Below, one piece after another: positions 46,683 through 55,038 of a stretch of DNA of 64,000 nucleotides. The stretch lies in contig NZ_FNAM01000003.1 in NCBI RefSeq assembly GCF_900101845.1, positions 76,850 to 140,849 on the forward strand, given 5' to 3'. This DNA comes from Sporomusa acidovorans (GTDB taxonomy: Bacteria > Bacillota > Negativicutes > Sporomusales > Sporomusaceae). Within the stretch, counting starts at the first letter, position 1. Every line of letters starts with the position of its first letter. A model generated the notes under the pieces. That model did no database searches. It was given only the letters and a program-made list of their open reading frames with translations, and had not been told where the DNA came from. The translations under genes were made by a program, and so were the position numbers.

Positions 46683-49600
46683 ATGTTAAACAAATTAATT
46701 GAGTTTTCTTTGAAAAACCGGGTGATTATCCTGGTATTATCTGCACTGGTCATTGTCTGGGGCGTCTTTACCGTACGGGATACACCGATTGACGCCTTCC
46801 CTGATTTAAGTGAAAATCAGGTGCTAGTTTCGGCCGATTGGATGGGTCGGGGACCGCAGGAAATCCAGGATCAGGTTACTTATCCGCTAGAGACGGCTCT
46901 TAGGGGATTGCCCAAGGTCAAAGAAGTGCGTTCGTCATCGTCTTTTGGAATGTCACTGATTACTGTAATCTTTGAAGATGGAGTCGATCCTTACTTTGCC
47001 CGCCAGGTGGTCAATGAAAAAGTGCAGCAGGCCATACCTCGTCTACCGCGTGGTGTGCAACCGGCCTTAGGACCAGTCAGTACCCCGATGGGGCAAGTCT
47101 TTATGTACACGTTAGAAAGTGACCGCCACAACCTGGCCGACTTGCGTACGGTAGAAGACTTCACCATTAAGCCGCAACTGAGTGCCGTTCCCGGTGTGGC
47201 TGAGGTTGCCAGCATCGGCGGCTATGTGATGCAGTATCAGATTAATCTTGACCCGCATCTCTTGCAAAGCTACCGGGTTACCTTCAATCAGGTATTTGGT
47301 GCTCTTGGCAGCAATAATGCCAATGTCGGTGCCAAGGTCGTCGAACAGAACGGTCAGGAGTATATTATCCGTGGTCTGGGTTTAATCCAGTCGGTGGAAG
47401 ATATTAAGAACATCGTGGTTGCCCAGAACAACAATGTGCCGATATATATTAAAGATGTAGCCAGCGTCACCGCAGGTCCGGATTTCCGTCGGGGTGTGCT
47501 GACGAAATCCGGTTATGAGGCGGCTGGTGGTATCGTCATTCAGCGTATGGGGGAAAACACGCTGAATGTCATCGATCAGGTTAAAACTAAAATCAACGAG
47601 ATTCAGCCAACCTTACCGGAAGGCATGAAAATTGTACCGTTTTATGACCAAACTGATTTGGTGAAAAAGGCGGTCAACACGCTAACCAGAGCACTCGTTG
47701 AAGAATTCATTCTGGTATCGATCATTGTCATTGCCTTCTTAGGAAATGTCAGGACCAGTTTGATTGTTACCAGCGCCATCCCGATTGGCATTTTGATTGC
47801 CCTGATTGCCATGAAACAGATTCACCTGTCAGCTAACCTGATGTCACTGGGTGGTATTGCCATCGGCATTGGTGTTATGACCGACGCAGCTATTGTTATG
47901 GTTGAAAATGTTTTCCGGCATTTAGCCGAAGATAAGGGACGGCGAAATATTATCGAGGTTACGCTGGAAGCAGCTAAAGAAGTTGCTGCGCCTATCTTCT
48001 TTTCCATCACGATTATCATTGTTACTTTCCTGCCGGTATTCACCATGACAGGTACCGAAGGGAAGCTGTATACCCCGATGGCCTGGGCTAAATCCTTTGC
48101 AATGAGCGGGTCGCTGCTCTTGGCGTTTACACTGGTGCCAGTACTATGCACCCTGCTTTTACGAGGGAAAATTCAGGAGAAAGATACCTGGATTGTTGCT
48201 AAGATGCATAAAGCATATGTACCGCTTCTTAAAACAGTGATGAAGTTCCATAAAACAACAATTGTTATTGCCATTGTTGTAATGATTGCCGGCTTTTCGC
48301 TAGTACCGCTTCTTGGCACTACCTTTATGCCGGCTTTGGATGAAGGGACATTCCTGGTGATGCCGACCATGCTGCCTAGTGTGTCGCTGACAGAAGCGGT
48401 GGAAGCGGCTAAAACTATGGATAAAGTCATTCTGGAAATTCCGGAAATCGATATGTCGGTGGGCAAAGTTGGTCGAGCCAATTCGGCGATGGACCCGGCA
48501 CCGATCAACATGATTGAAACCATTGTCACGTTAAAGCCCAAAGACCAGTGGCGACCGGGTGTGACAAAAGAGAGTATCGAACAGGAAATGATGGTTAAAT
48601 TAGCCAATATTCCTGGACTTAACTTAGCATTTACTCAGCCCATTGCCGGTCGCTTGTCCATGCTGACTACCGGTGTTCGCACTGAATTAGGTATCAAACT
48701 CTACGGGGAAGATCTCAGTGTATTACAACAAAAAGCTTTTGATATTGAGAAGGCATTGGCAACTGTGCCAGGTGTAAGCGATCTCTTGGCTGAACGAGTT
48801 TTTGGCGCTCCGTATCTGGAAATTCAGGTTAACCGGGACAAAGCGGCCCGGTATGGGTTGAACATTGCTGATGTGGAAGATGCGATTGAACTCGCGGTTG
48901 GCGGTAAAACGGCGACTACCACGATTGAGGGGCGCAAACGCTTTGACGTTCTGGTGCGCTATAACCGGGAAAATCGCGAAACCATTGATGCCATGCAAAA
49001 TATTCTTATTCCGGTAACCGGCGGCGGTGCAGCGGCAGCGTCAAGTGCCGGTGGCGGTATGGGTGGCATGGGTGGTGGTGCAGCCACTTCGGCAAAACCA
49101 GCGACCGGAGCCTATGTACCGCTAGGTGAAGTTGCACAGTTTAAAGTAGTTGACGGACCATCGATGATCAGCAGCGAAAACGGAACGTATCGGATGATTG
49201 TCCAGATGAATACGCGAGGTCGGGACGTTGTCAGCTTTGTGGATGAAGCTAATAAAGTTATCAAAGAAAAGGTGGACTTGCCTCCTGGATACTCCTTACG
49301 GTGGACGGGTCAGTATGAAAATCAACAACGGGCGAAAGACAGGTTGGCAGTCGTCGTACCGGCAGTTATTGTACTCACCTTCTTTTTACTCTACATGAGC
49401 TTTAATTCAATGAGCGATGCTTTTCTGATTCTGATGAACATTCCATTTTCTCTGGTAGGTGGTATTGTCGCTATGTACATGACCGGTACCTACCTAACGG
49501 TTGCGGCAGCCGTCGGCTTCATTGCCCTCTTTGGTATAGCCGTGCAGAACGGGGTCATCATGGTGACTTATATTAAACACCTGCGAGACCACCGATCACT

Positions 49601-49868
49601 AGAAGAAGCCATTATCGAAGGTGCCTATACCCGTCTGCGACCGGTTATGATTACAGCATTGGTCGCCAGCTTAGGCTTGTTCCCGCTCCTCTTTGCAACT
49701 GGCACTGGTGCTGAGGTACAAAGGCCTATGGCTACCGTTGTCGTAGGCGGTCTGGTGACATCGACGATTTTGACATTGATTGTGTTGCCGTGCATCTATC
49801 TGGTGTGGAACCAGTGGCGTGATCGCAAAAAACCACGGGTACAAGGTAATTCGCAGGCGGCTGAGTAG
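46683..49868 (+). CDS. CusA/CzcA-type heavy-metal RND pump
   Basis: 1061 residues, full length, with 12 spans and two large periplasmic halves. Heavy-metal RND features include SWP-like AFPDLSENQV, the span-4 motif GVMTDAAIVMVENVFR, and TTFMPALDEGTFLVMPTMLP. It exports metal from periplasm or cytoplasm using the proton gradient through the adaptor and TolC-like partner. Substrate is probably Cu(I)/Ag(I) from context, though Zn/Co/Ni pumps look similar by eye. An unusual Gly/Ala/Met-rich insertion (GGGMGGMGGG) is at about residues 778-812. It starts 11 bases after the adaptor stop. Confidence 0.92.
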   Translation: MLNKLIEFSLKNRVIILVLSALVIVWGVFTVRDTPIDAFPDLSENQVLVSADWMGRGPQEIQDQVTYPLETALRGLPKVKEVRSSSSFGMSLITVIFEDGVDPYFARQVVNEKVQQAIPRLPRGVQPALGPVSTPMGQVFMYTLESDRHNLADLRTVEDFTIKPQLSAVPGVAEVASIGGYVMQYQINLDPHLLQSYRVTFNQVFGALGSNNANVGAKVVEQNGQEYIIRGLGLIQSVEDIKNIVVAQNNNVPIYIKDVASVTAGPDFRRGVLTKSGYEAAGGIVIQRMGENTLNVIDQVKTKINEIQPTLPEGMKIVPFYDQTDLVKKAVNTLTRALVEEFILVSIIVIAFLGNVRTSLIVTSAIPIGILIALIAMKQIHLSANLMSLGGIAIGIGVMTDAAIVMVENVFRHLAEDKGRRNIIEVTLEAAKEVAAPIFFSITIIIVTFLPVFTMTGTEGKLYTPMAWAKSFAMSGSLLLAFTLVPVLCTLLLRGKIQEKDTWIVAKMHKAYVPLLKTVMKFHKTTIVIAIVVMIAGFSLVPLLGTTFMPALDEGTFLVMPTMLPSVSLTEAVEAAKTMDKVILEIPEIDMSVGKVGRANSAMDPAPINMIETIVTLKPKDQWRPGVTKESIEQEMMVKLANIPGLNLAFTQPIAGRLSMLTTGVRTELGIKLYGEDLSVLQQKAFDIEKALATVPGVSDLLAERVFGAPYLEIQVNRDKAARYGLNIADVEDAIELAVGGKTATTTIEGRKRFDVLVRYNRENRETIDAMQNILIPVTGGGAAAASSAGGGMGGMGGGAATSAKPATGAYVPLGEVAQFKVVDGPSMISSENGTYRMIVQMNTRGRDVVSFVDEANKVIKEKVDLPPGYSLRWTGQYENQQRAKDRLAVVVPAVIVLTFFLLYMSFNSMSDAFLILMNIPFSLVGGIVAMYMTGTYLTVAAAVGFIALFGIAVQNGVIMVTYIKHLRDHRSLEEAIIEGAYTRLRPVMITALVASLGLFPLLFATGTGAEVQRPMATVVVGGLVTSTILTLIVLPCIYLVWNQWRDRKKPRVQGNSQAAE

Positions 49869-49892
49869 ACAATGATAAACGGACAGTGAAAC

Positions 49893-49916
49893 TATAGGGG
49901 GATTATTCCCCCTATA
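49893..49916. terminator. hairpin after efflux operon
   Basis: Arms TATAGGGGGA / TCCCCCTATA with a TTAT loop. The following bases are A-rich rather than T-rich, so it may be a transcript-stabilising or weak terminator hairpin. Confidence 0.5.
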
Positions 49917-49953
49917 TAAAAAATGAGTTAAAATTAACAAACGGAGGCTGTTT

Positions 49954-50430
49954 ATGAAAAAATATAAAGCATTAATTGGTAGCTTAACCATTGCCTTAGC
50001 GATGACGTTGGTTGCGGGATGCGGCTCTAATGATAAGCCGGCAGCCACTCAACAGACGCCTGCTGCGCAACAGCCAGCAGCCCAGCAACATTCAGGCCAT
50101 GATATGAGTAACATGAAAATGCCTAAGGAAGATCCCATGCCAATGATGAAAGATATGGACAAAGCGTTGCAGGACATGGTTAAACAAGTGAAGGCCGGAC
50201 AGACAATGGATGCGCAGAAAAGCGCTGCACAACTGGTAAGTACTACTGATAAGATTATGCCGCACATGATGGATGATGGCTTAAAGAATACATTGCGTAA
50301 AGCAGCTGTGGACATTAAAGATAGTGTAAACTCCGGCAAAACTGATCCAAGTGCTTTAGAAGGTAAAGTTAAAGCTATGCAGGAAATTATGAAGCAAACT
50401 ACCACGCATCTGCAGAGCATGAGTCATTAA
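49954..50430 (+). CDS. exported Met/His-rich lipoprotein, paralogue A
   Basis: 158 residues. A lipoprotein signal ends with the lipobox LVAGC. A Gln/Ala-rich linker carries QQHSGHDMSNMKMP, and a helical domain follows (MKDMDKALQDMVKQVKAGQT) with Met and His at regular positions, ending QSMSH. It is clearly paralogous to the lipoprotein at 56247. I infer a periplasmic copper-binding lipoprotein. GGAGG precedes ATG 49954. Its stop abuts the ribosome site of the NlpC/P60 gene. Confidence 0.8.
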   Translation: MKKYKALIGSLTIALAMTLVAGCGSNDKPAATQQTPAAQQPAAQQHSGHDMSNMKMPKEDPMPMMKDMDKALQDMVKQVKAGQTMDAQKSAAQLVSTTDKIMPHMMDDGLKNTLRKAAVDIKDSVNSGKTDPSALEGKVKAMQEIMKQTTTHLQSMSH

Positions 50431-50453
50431 TGACTCGGAAAGGAGGAGCGGTC

Positions 50454-51008
50454 ATGGTTAGATGGATACTGATCGCCGTACTGACTGGCACGCTGCTAAG
50501 CGGAGTGTCAGCAGCTGAGGCCGCTCCGGCTTCCGGGTATAACCAATTTATGCAGTCGCTGGACGCAGTCCTCACTGGTGCCGTGATGCCGGTTGCTGAT
50601 GAACCGCTGCCATCCGTTCGTTCCTTTAGCCTGAATGGACAGGCTGCGCAAATCGTGACAAGTGCCCGAAATTTGTTGGGACAGCCTGTTGTGTGGGGAG
50701 GAGCTTCTTTAGCCCAGGGTTTTGACTGCTCCGGCTTGGTGCAGTATGTATATAGGCAAAACGGCATTATTTTGCCGCGTACGGCTGACTTGCAGTTTCT
50801 TGTCGGGCGAACAGTATCGCCGGTAGCTCTGCAACCGGGCGACCTGGTATACTTTACCACCTATGAACCGGGCGCATCTCATGTAGGCATTTATATCGGC
50901 AATAATAAGTTTATCCATACATCCTTTTCGCAGGGTATTGTGGCTATTGCAGATATGAATGATGCTTATTTTGTTAAACGGTATTACGGGGCAAAGCGAG
51001 TATTGTGA
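50454..51008 (+). CDS. secreted NlpC/P60 cell-wall peptidase
   Basis: 184 residues from ATG 50454 (AAAGGAGGAG upstream). A signal peptide (ILIAVLTGTLLSGVSAAEA) precedes an NlpC/P60 domain with the catalytic Cys in FDCSGLVQYVY, the His in ASHVGIYIGNN and the third polar residue in FIHTSFSQG. It should cleave peptidoglycan stem peptides. It is downstream of the lipoprotein in the copper island; a role in opening the wall for envelope protein assembly is inference. Confidence 0.88.
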   Translation: MVRWILIAVLTGTLLSGVSAAEAAPASGYNQFMQSLDAVLTGAVMPVADEPLPSVRSFSLNGQAAQIVTSARNLLGQPVVWGGASLAQGFDCSGLVQYVYRQNGIILPRTADLQFLVGRTVSPVALQPGDLVYFTTYEPGASHVGIYIGNNKFIHTSFSQGIVAIADMNDAYFVKRYYGAKRVL

Positions 51009-51054
51009 TTTGCAAAATGGTATGATAAAAAATATATTTTATGGAGGTTTTAGT

Positions 51055-51492
51055 ATGAAGAAGAAATTAGCAATGTTAGTAGTTGGCGGGCTTGTAAGTG
51101 CTTCTGTATTGGGATTTGGTGTTAGTCCTAGCATAGCTAGTGCGGCTGAGAAAGTACCTCAGCCTTGTACTATGCAGGCAAATCAAACAGGGGCTATGAT
51201 GGGAACCATGGATCCTAAGGCTATGGCTGAAATGATGAAAACTCCGGAGATGCAAAAACAGTGCATCGAAATGATGAAAAACCCGGAGATGCAAAAGGCC
51301 ATGAAAGATGTCATGAAAACACCCGAAATGCAAAGTGTTATGAAACAAATGCTCCAACAGGATATGAGCTTTCATCAAATGATGTCTGATCTAGTTAATT
51401 CTGTGGATATGACCAGCGATCATAGCAACTCTACTCAAGCTGAACAACCTTCGGGTAATCCATCTGACGGCCACAGCGGTCATCATGGTTAA
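51055..51492 (+). CDS. exported Met-rich protein with PEMQK repeats
   Basis: 145 residues. A signal peptide (MKKKLAMLVVGGLVSASVLG) is followed by a Met-rich helical region with repeated TPEMQK / NPEMQK units (about residues 62-100) and a tail with HSNSTQ and GHSGHHG. Met and His pattern suggests Cu(I) binding in the periplasm. TATGGAGG precedes ATG 51055. It shares the C-terminal HSGHHG ending with the 59-residue protein at 56898. Confidence 0.75.
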   Translation: MKKKLAMLVVGGLVSASVLGFGVSPSIASAAEKVPQPCTMQANQTGAMMGTMDPKAMAEMMKTPEMQKQCIEMMKNPEMQKAMKDVMKTPEMQSVMKQMLQQDMSFHQMMSDLVNSVDMTSDHSNSTQAEQPSGNPSDGHSGHHG

Positions 51493-51526
51493 TGTTGAGC
51501 TACGACAATAAATAGCGTTGCGCAAG

Positions 51527-51562
51527 CAGCCTTCCGACTCAAGGAGGGCTGTTTGTTTTTTG
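51527..51562 (+). terminator. intrinsic terminator
   Basis: Arms CAGCCTTCC / GGAGGGCTG with one G-T pair, followed by TTTGTTTTTT. Confidence 0.7.
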
Positions 51563-51577
51563 AAAAAACATAATTTC

Positions 51578-51620
51578 TTCATAGTGTGTTCACAGGTTCT
51601 TCAAAATTGCATGATAAGAT
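51578..51620 (+). promoter_or_regulatory. response-regulator-type promoter, site 3
   Basis: TTCATA 51578, TTCACA 51589 and TTCAAA 51600 (11-base steps), 9 bases, then -10 TAAGAT at 51615. It drives the 46-residue gene, lgt and the methyltransferase. Confidence 0.8.
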
Positions 51621-51657
51621 TAGGATAATACATAGTACTTGGTGAGGAGGAAACATA

Positions 51658-51798
51658 GTGGAACCAAATAAACAAGAACTGCCTGAATCAGAAATTACAG
51701 AAGCATATTCACCATGGCAAAAAGCGGTTCTCCAATTGTTTAAGTTGGGGGCATGGACAACGACAGTAATGGCGATGGTTTACGCCATGCGTTCCTAA
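51658..51798 (+). CDS. 46-residue single-span membrane protein
   Basis: GTG 51658 follows GAGGAGG and encodes MEPNKQELPESEITEAYSPW, then a membrane-seeking helix AVLQLFKLGAWTTTVMAMVY and a short tail. No family is recognised. It is the first gene after a regulon promoter and lies 19 bases before lgt, so it is probably a real small protein of the response. Confidence 0.6.
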   Translation: MEPNKQELPESEITEAYSPWQKAVLQLFKLGAWTTTVMAMVYAMRS

Positions 51799-51817
51799 CG
51801 ACGAAAGGAGGGAAAAC

Positions 51818-52594
51818 TTGTACCCTATTTTATTTAGTATTTACGGTTTTGAGATTCGTGCATGGGGTCTTATGGTGGCTTTTGGAGTGCTGGCAGGTTT
51901 ATGGCTAGCGACACGACTGGCAAAAAACAATGAATTTACCGAGGATATTTTGCAAGAGTATGTGTTGTGTGGCTTTTTCGTCGGAATCATAGGAGCACGG
52001 CTATGGGAGGTCGCATTTTCCTGGCAACAATACGTGCTCAATCCTTGGCACGCCTTGATGTTTTGGGAAGGAGGCTTGTCCATTCAAGGTGCCGTTTTGG
52101 CCAATGTCTTGCTAGCTTTGTGGTATTTTCCCCATAAAGGATTGTCGTTCAGGCGTTTTGTTGATATCGGCGCTCCTTCGCTGATTTTAGGCCAAGCTAT
52201 TGGACGTATTGGATGCCTGTTAAACGGAGATGCGTATGGTAAACCTACAGATGCCTGGTATGGGGTAGTCTATCAATCAGGGACTCCGGCGTTTAGTGCC
52301 TGGGGTAGTGTGCCATTAGTGCCAGCCGAATTAATGGAGGCTGGTTTGGATATGCTGATTCTCGGGATATTATTATATTTATATCCCCGCAAGAAATTTG
52401 ACGGTCAGGTGGCGCTCGCTTATTTTGTACTTTATTCGCTGGCGCGGTTTGGATTAGAGTTTTTGCGCACAGACAGTCTCCTGGTTGGTGGATTCAAAGC
52501 CGCGCAGCTAACCGCTTTACTTACTGCTTTCGTAGCCAGTTTACTCTGGGGTTGGTGGGCAAGACAGAATAAGGTGGCTGAAATTAAAAAATAA
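51818..52594 (+). CDS. lgt: prolipoprotein diacylglyceryl transferase (accessory Lgt)
   Basis: 258 residues, about seven spans. The Lgt signature is present in the form GRIGCLLNGDAYGKPTD, after FWEGGLSIQGAVLAN. Lgt attaches diacylglycerol to the lipobox cysteine of prolipoproteins at the inner membrane. TTG 51818 follows AAAGGAGGG. A gene of this type inside a metal island, under the same promoter type as a lipoprotein gene, suggests an accessory copy for induced lipoproteins; the host must also have a housekeeping lgt elsewhere. Confidence 0.9.
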   Translation: MYPILFSIYGFEIRAWGLMVAFGVLAGLWLATRLAKNNEFTEDILQEYVLCGFFVGIIGARLWEVAFSWQQYVLNPWHALMFWEGGLSIQGAVLANVLLALWYFPHKGLSFRRFVDIGAPSLILGQAIGRIGCLLNGDAYGKPTDAWYGVVYQSGTPAFSAWGSVPLVPAELMEAGLDMLILGILLYLYPRKKFDGQVALAYFVLYSLARFGLEFLRTDSLLVGGFKAAQLTALLTAFVASLLWGWWARQNKVAEIKK

Positions 52595-52640
52595 GCTATC
52601 AGCAATATAGCAATAGATAGATGAAAGGATGTAGGTAACG

Positions 52641-53282
52641 ATGGCACATTACGGTTTGTGGCCGTTAGTGATTATCAACTCACTAATTATTATCATATTC
52701 GCGTTTAGTTTTTCGCGTCCGCGTTCCTTGAAAGATTGGCGTACCTTCGGAACTTTCTCGGCTTTCGTGGTTGCGCTATTCACGGAGATGTATGGCTTTC
52801 CGTTGACAATATATTTATTATCTGGTTGGCTTGGCAGTCATTACCCGGCGCTAGATATCTTTTCTCACGATAACGGACATCTTTGGTATACGCTGCTTGG
52901 ATTTACCGGTGATCCGCATAATAATCCAATCCACGGAGTTAGTGAATTCCTGATTACAGGTGGGCTTATGTTTTTAGGATTTACCTGGATGTTTTTATAT
53001 CGAGCTCAGCGAAAGGGCGTAGTTGCAACCAGCGGACCATATGCCTACGTCCGCCATCCACAGTATATAGCCTTTATCGCTGTTATGACGGGTTTCTTAA
53101 TTCAGTGGCCAACACTACTTACCGTGCTGATGTATCCGGTACTGGTTCGCATGTACGTATGGTTGGCGCGTAAAGAAGAAAAAGAAGCATTGGAGCAATT
53201 TGGCGAGGAATATGCTAGTTATGCAGCGGTCACTCCTGGCTTTATTCCATTTAGCAGTTCCGGGATGAAACTTCTTAAATGA
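52641..53282 (+). CDS. ICMT/PEMT-type membrane methyltransferase
   Basis: 213 residues, about five spans. The C-terminal half has the isoprenylcysteine-carboxyl / phospholipid N-methyltransferase pattern: SGPYAYVRHPQYIAFIAVM and then EEKEALEQFGEEYASYAAVT, where His and Glu-Glu residues contact S-adenosylmethionine. The substrate is unknown. It follows lgt by 46 bases under regulon site 3. Such genes recur near copper-resistance operons, which supports an envelope-lipid or protein-tail modification role. Confidence 0.8.
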   Translation: MAHYGLWPLVIINSLIIIIFAFSFSRPRSLKDWRTFGTFSAFVVALFTEMYGFPLTIYLLSGWLGSHYPALDIFSHDNGHLWYTLLGFTGDPHNNPIHGVSEFLITGGLMFLGFTWMFLYRAQRKGVVATSGPYAYVRHPQYIAFIAVMTGFLIQWPTLLTVLMYPVLVRMYVWLARKEEKEALEQFGEEYASYAAVTPGFIPFSSSGMKLLK

Positions 53283-53364
53283 TATTTTGCTTAGCATTAG
53301 GGTATTTACCCAAAGCTAATTAAAAAGTGAGAATGTTTTAATGCCAACAAAATACTACAATTTC

Positions 53365-53407
53365 TTCACTCTTTCTTCAAAACTTCTTCATAATTATGGT
53401 GTATACT
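53365..53407 (+). promoter_or_regulatory. response-regulator-type promoter, site 4 (before lemA)
   Basis: TTCACT 53365, TTCAAA 53376 and TTCATA 53387 (11-base steps), 9 bases, then -10 TATACT at 53402. Confidence 0.85.
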
Positions 53408-53490
53408 GAAACCATAAATTAAGTTCAAACAACCCCCTTTAGTCAGAAATACAGAGGCGGTTAGTAAGAATACATCATGGAGGAATTACT

Positions 53491-54045
53491 ATGAATAAGA
53501 CACTGTGGATTGTTTTGGCGTTCGTAGCAGTAATAGCAGTAAGTATTTTTTCTGGATACAACAACTTAGTTAGTATGAACGAGAATGTAAATGGTAAGTG
53601 GAGTCAGATCGAAAATCAGCTTCAGCGCCGAGCTGACTTGATCCCTAACCTGGTCAATACGGTAAAGGGTTACGCAAGCCATGAGCAGCAAGCCATACAA
53701 GCAGTAGCCGATGCACGCGCTAAACTGGGCGGCGCCCAAGGGCCGGTAGCCAAGGCAGAGGCTAATAACGAATTAAGTTCGGCCTTAAGCCGACTGTTAG
53801 TAATATCGGAAAACTACCCTAACTTAAAAGCAGATAAAAACTTTCGAGCCCTAATGGATGAACTTTCGGGCACGGAAAACCGCCTAGCAGTTGCCCGTAA
53901 AGATTATAACGAAAGCGTTCAAGCCTATAACACGGCCATTCGCTCGCTGCCAGCGAGCATCATTGCCGGTCCGATGGGATTTACCTCTAAAGAGTATTTC
54001 AAAGCCGATGAGGCTTCAAAACAAGTGCCGCAGGTGAAGTTTTAG
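53491..54045 (+). CDS. lemA: LemA-family membrane-anchored protein
   Basis: 184 residues. One N-terminal span (IVLAFVAVIAVSIFSGYNNL) precedes the LemA helical domain: GKWSQIENQLQRRADLIPNL, VNTVKGYASHEQQAI, and FRALMDELSGTENRLAVARK. LemA proteins often pair with TPM-domain proteins; the TPM gene at 38798 has the same promoter type, so the pair may act together although unlinked. ATGGAGGAATT precedes the start. A GC-rich hairpin follows. Confidence 0.9.
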   Translation: MNKTLWIVLAFVAVIAVSIFSGYNNLVSMNENVNGKWSQIENQLQRRADLIPNLVNTVKGYASHEQQAIQAVADARAKLGGAQGPVAKAEANNELSSALSRLLVISENYPNLKADKNFRALMDELSGTENRLAVARKDYNESVQAYNTAIRSLPASIIAGPMGFTSKEYFKADEASKQVPQVKF

Positions 54046-54064
54046 ACTTCACTCGTGGAAAAAG

Positions 54065-54090
54065 ATAGGCCCGGCAATTGCCGGGCCTAT
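54065..54090. terminator. GC-rich hairpin after lemA
   Basis: A perfect 26-base palindrome, ATAGGCCCGGCAA with its complement, followed by AACTTTAC. The T-run is weak. Confidence 0.6.
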
Positions 54091-54200
54091 AACTTTACTA
54101 CTGTGCGATTACTATTTTAAGGATACTATGCAATCTTTATGAACCTTTGCGCTCTTATTATCGAATATCATGTTTATACAAATGCAATTCACATAAGTTT

Positions 54201-54243
54201 TTCACAGGTTTTTCAAAAGTTCTTCATATTAGATATGTATACT
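54201..54243 (+). promoter_or_regulatory. response-regulator-type promoter, site 5 (before the two-component genes)
   Basis: TTCACA 54201, TTCAAA 54212 and TTCATA 54223 (11-base steps), 9 bases, then -10 TATACT at 54238. Its location before the regulator gene suggests autoregulation. Confidence 0.87.
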
Positions 54244-54339
54244 GGTGTTAACCAGGCTAAACTTGGGAAAATACTAAACTATATTATGCGTTACCGTATA
54301 TGAACCCCAAGGATAATTCCGCAAATGAGGAGGTATATA

Positions 54340-55038
54340 ATGGTGCAAAATTCGGTGTTACTAGTAGATGATGATGATAAACTGCTAAAATTACTAAAAA
54401 TATATTTTGAAAAAGATGGGTTTATTGTTTATACTGCGTCAGATGGGATTGAAGCATTAATGGCTGTGCGCGAACACAAGCCAGATATAATGGTGCTCGA
54501 TTTAATGATGCCAGGCATCGATGGTTGGGAAGTGTGTAGGCGGCTTAGAAAAGATAATGACATTCCAATTATTATGCTTACAGCTCGGGATGAAGAGAGT
54601 GACCGGCTGGTGGGATTAGAAATAGGTGCCGATGACTATGTTACTAAACCCTTTAGTCCTAAAGAGGTCGTAGCCCGTGCTAAAGCTATACTCAGGCGAA
54701 CTAATAGGGCTGTTTTACAAAAAGAGGCGATTAAAGTAGGGCGTCTTACAATTGATCTTGATTCGTATCAGATACGCAGAGACGGAGAGATTATGGAAGT
54801 TACTCCCACTGAATTTAAAATTGTGGAATTACTTGCAACAAGCCCCGGGAAGGTATACAGTCGTCTGCAAATAGCTGAGCAAATTCACGGTTATACCTTT
54901 GAAGGGTACGAGCGGACAATTGATGCTCATATAAAAAACATACGCCGCAAACTGGAGGTCAATCCGAAAGAGCCAGAGTACATTCTTACCGTATATGGAA
55001 TGGGCTATAAAATAGCCGGGGTGAACAAGGATGAATAG
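54340..55038 (+). CDS. OmpR/PhoB-type response regulator
   Basis: 232 residues from ATG 54340 (GAGGAGG upstream). The receiver domain has the acidic pocket VDDDD, the phospho-acceptor D54 (IMVLDLMMPG), T81 (MLTARD) and K103 (VTKPFSP). The winged-helix output domain shows EVTPTEFKIVELLATSPGKV and RTIDAHIKNIRRKLE. It probably binds the TTCAYA hexamer arrays found before ten transcription units, including its own, because OmpR/PhoB dimers bind direct repeats at 11-base pitch. It overlaps the sensor kinase gene by 8 bases. Confidence 0.93.
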   Translation: MVQNSVLLVDDDDKLLKLLKIYFEKDGFIVYTASDGIEALMAVREHKPDIMVLDLMMPGIDGWEVCRRLRKDNDIPIIMLTARDEESDRLVGLEIGADDYVTKPFSPKEVVARAKAILRRTNRAVLQKEAIKVGRLTIDLDSYQIRRDGEIMEVTPTEFKIVELLATSPGKVYSRLQIAEQIHGYTFEGYERTIDAHIKNIRRKLEVNPKEPEYILTVYGMGYKIAGVNKDE

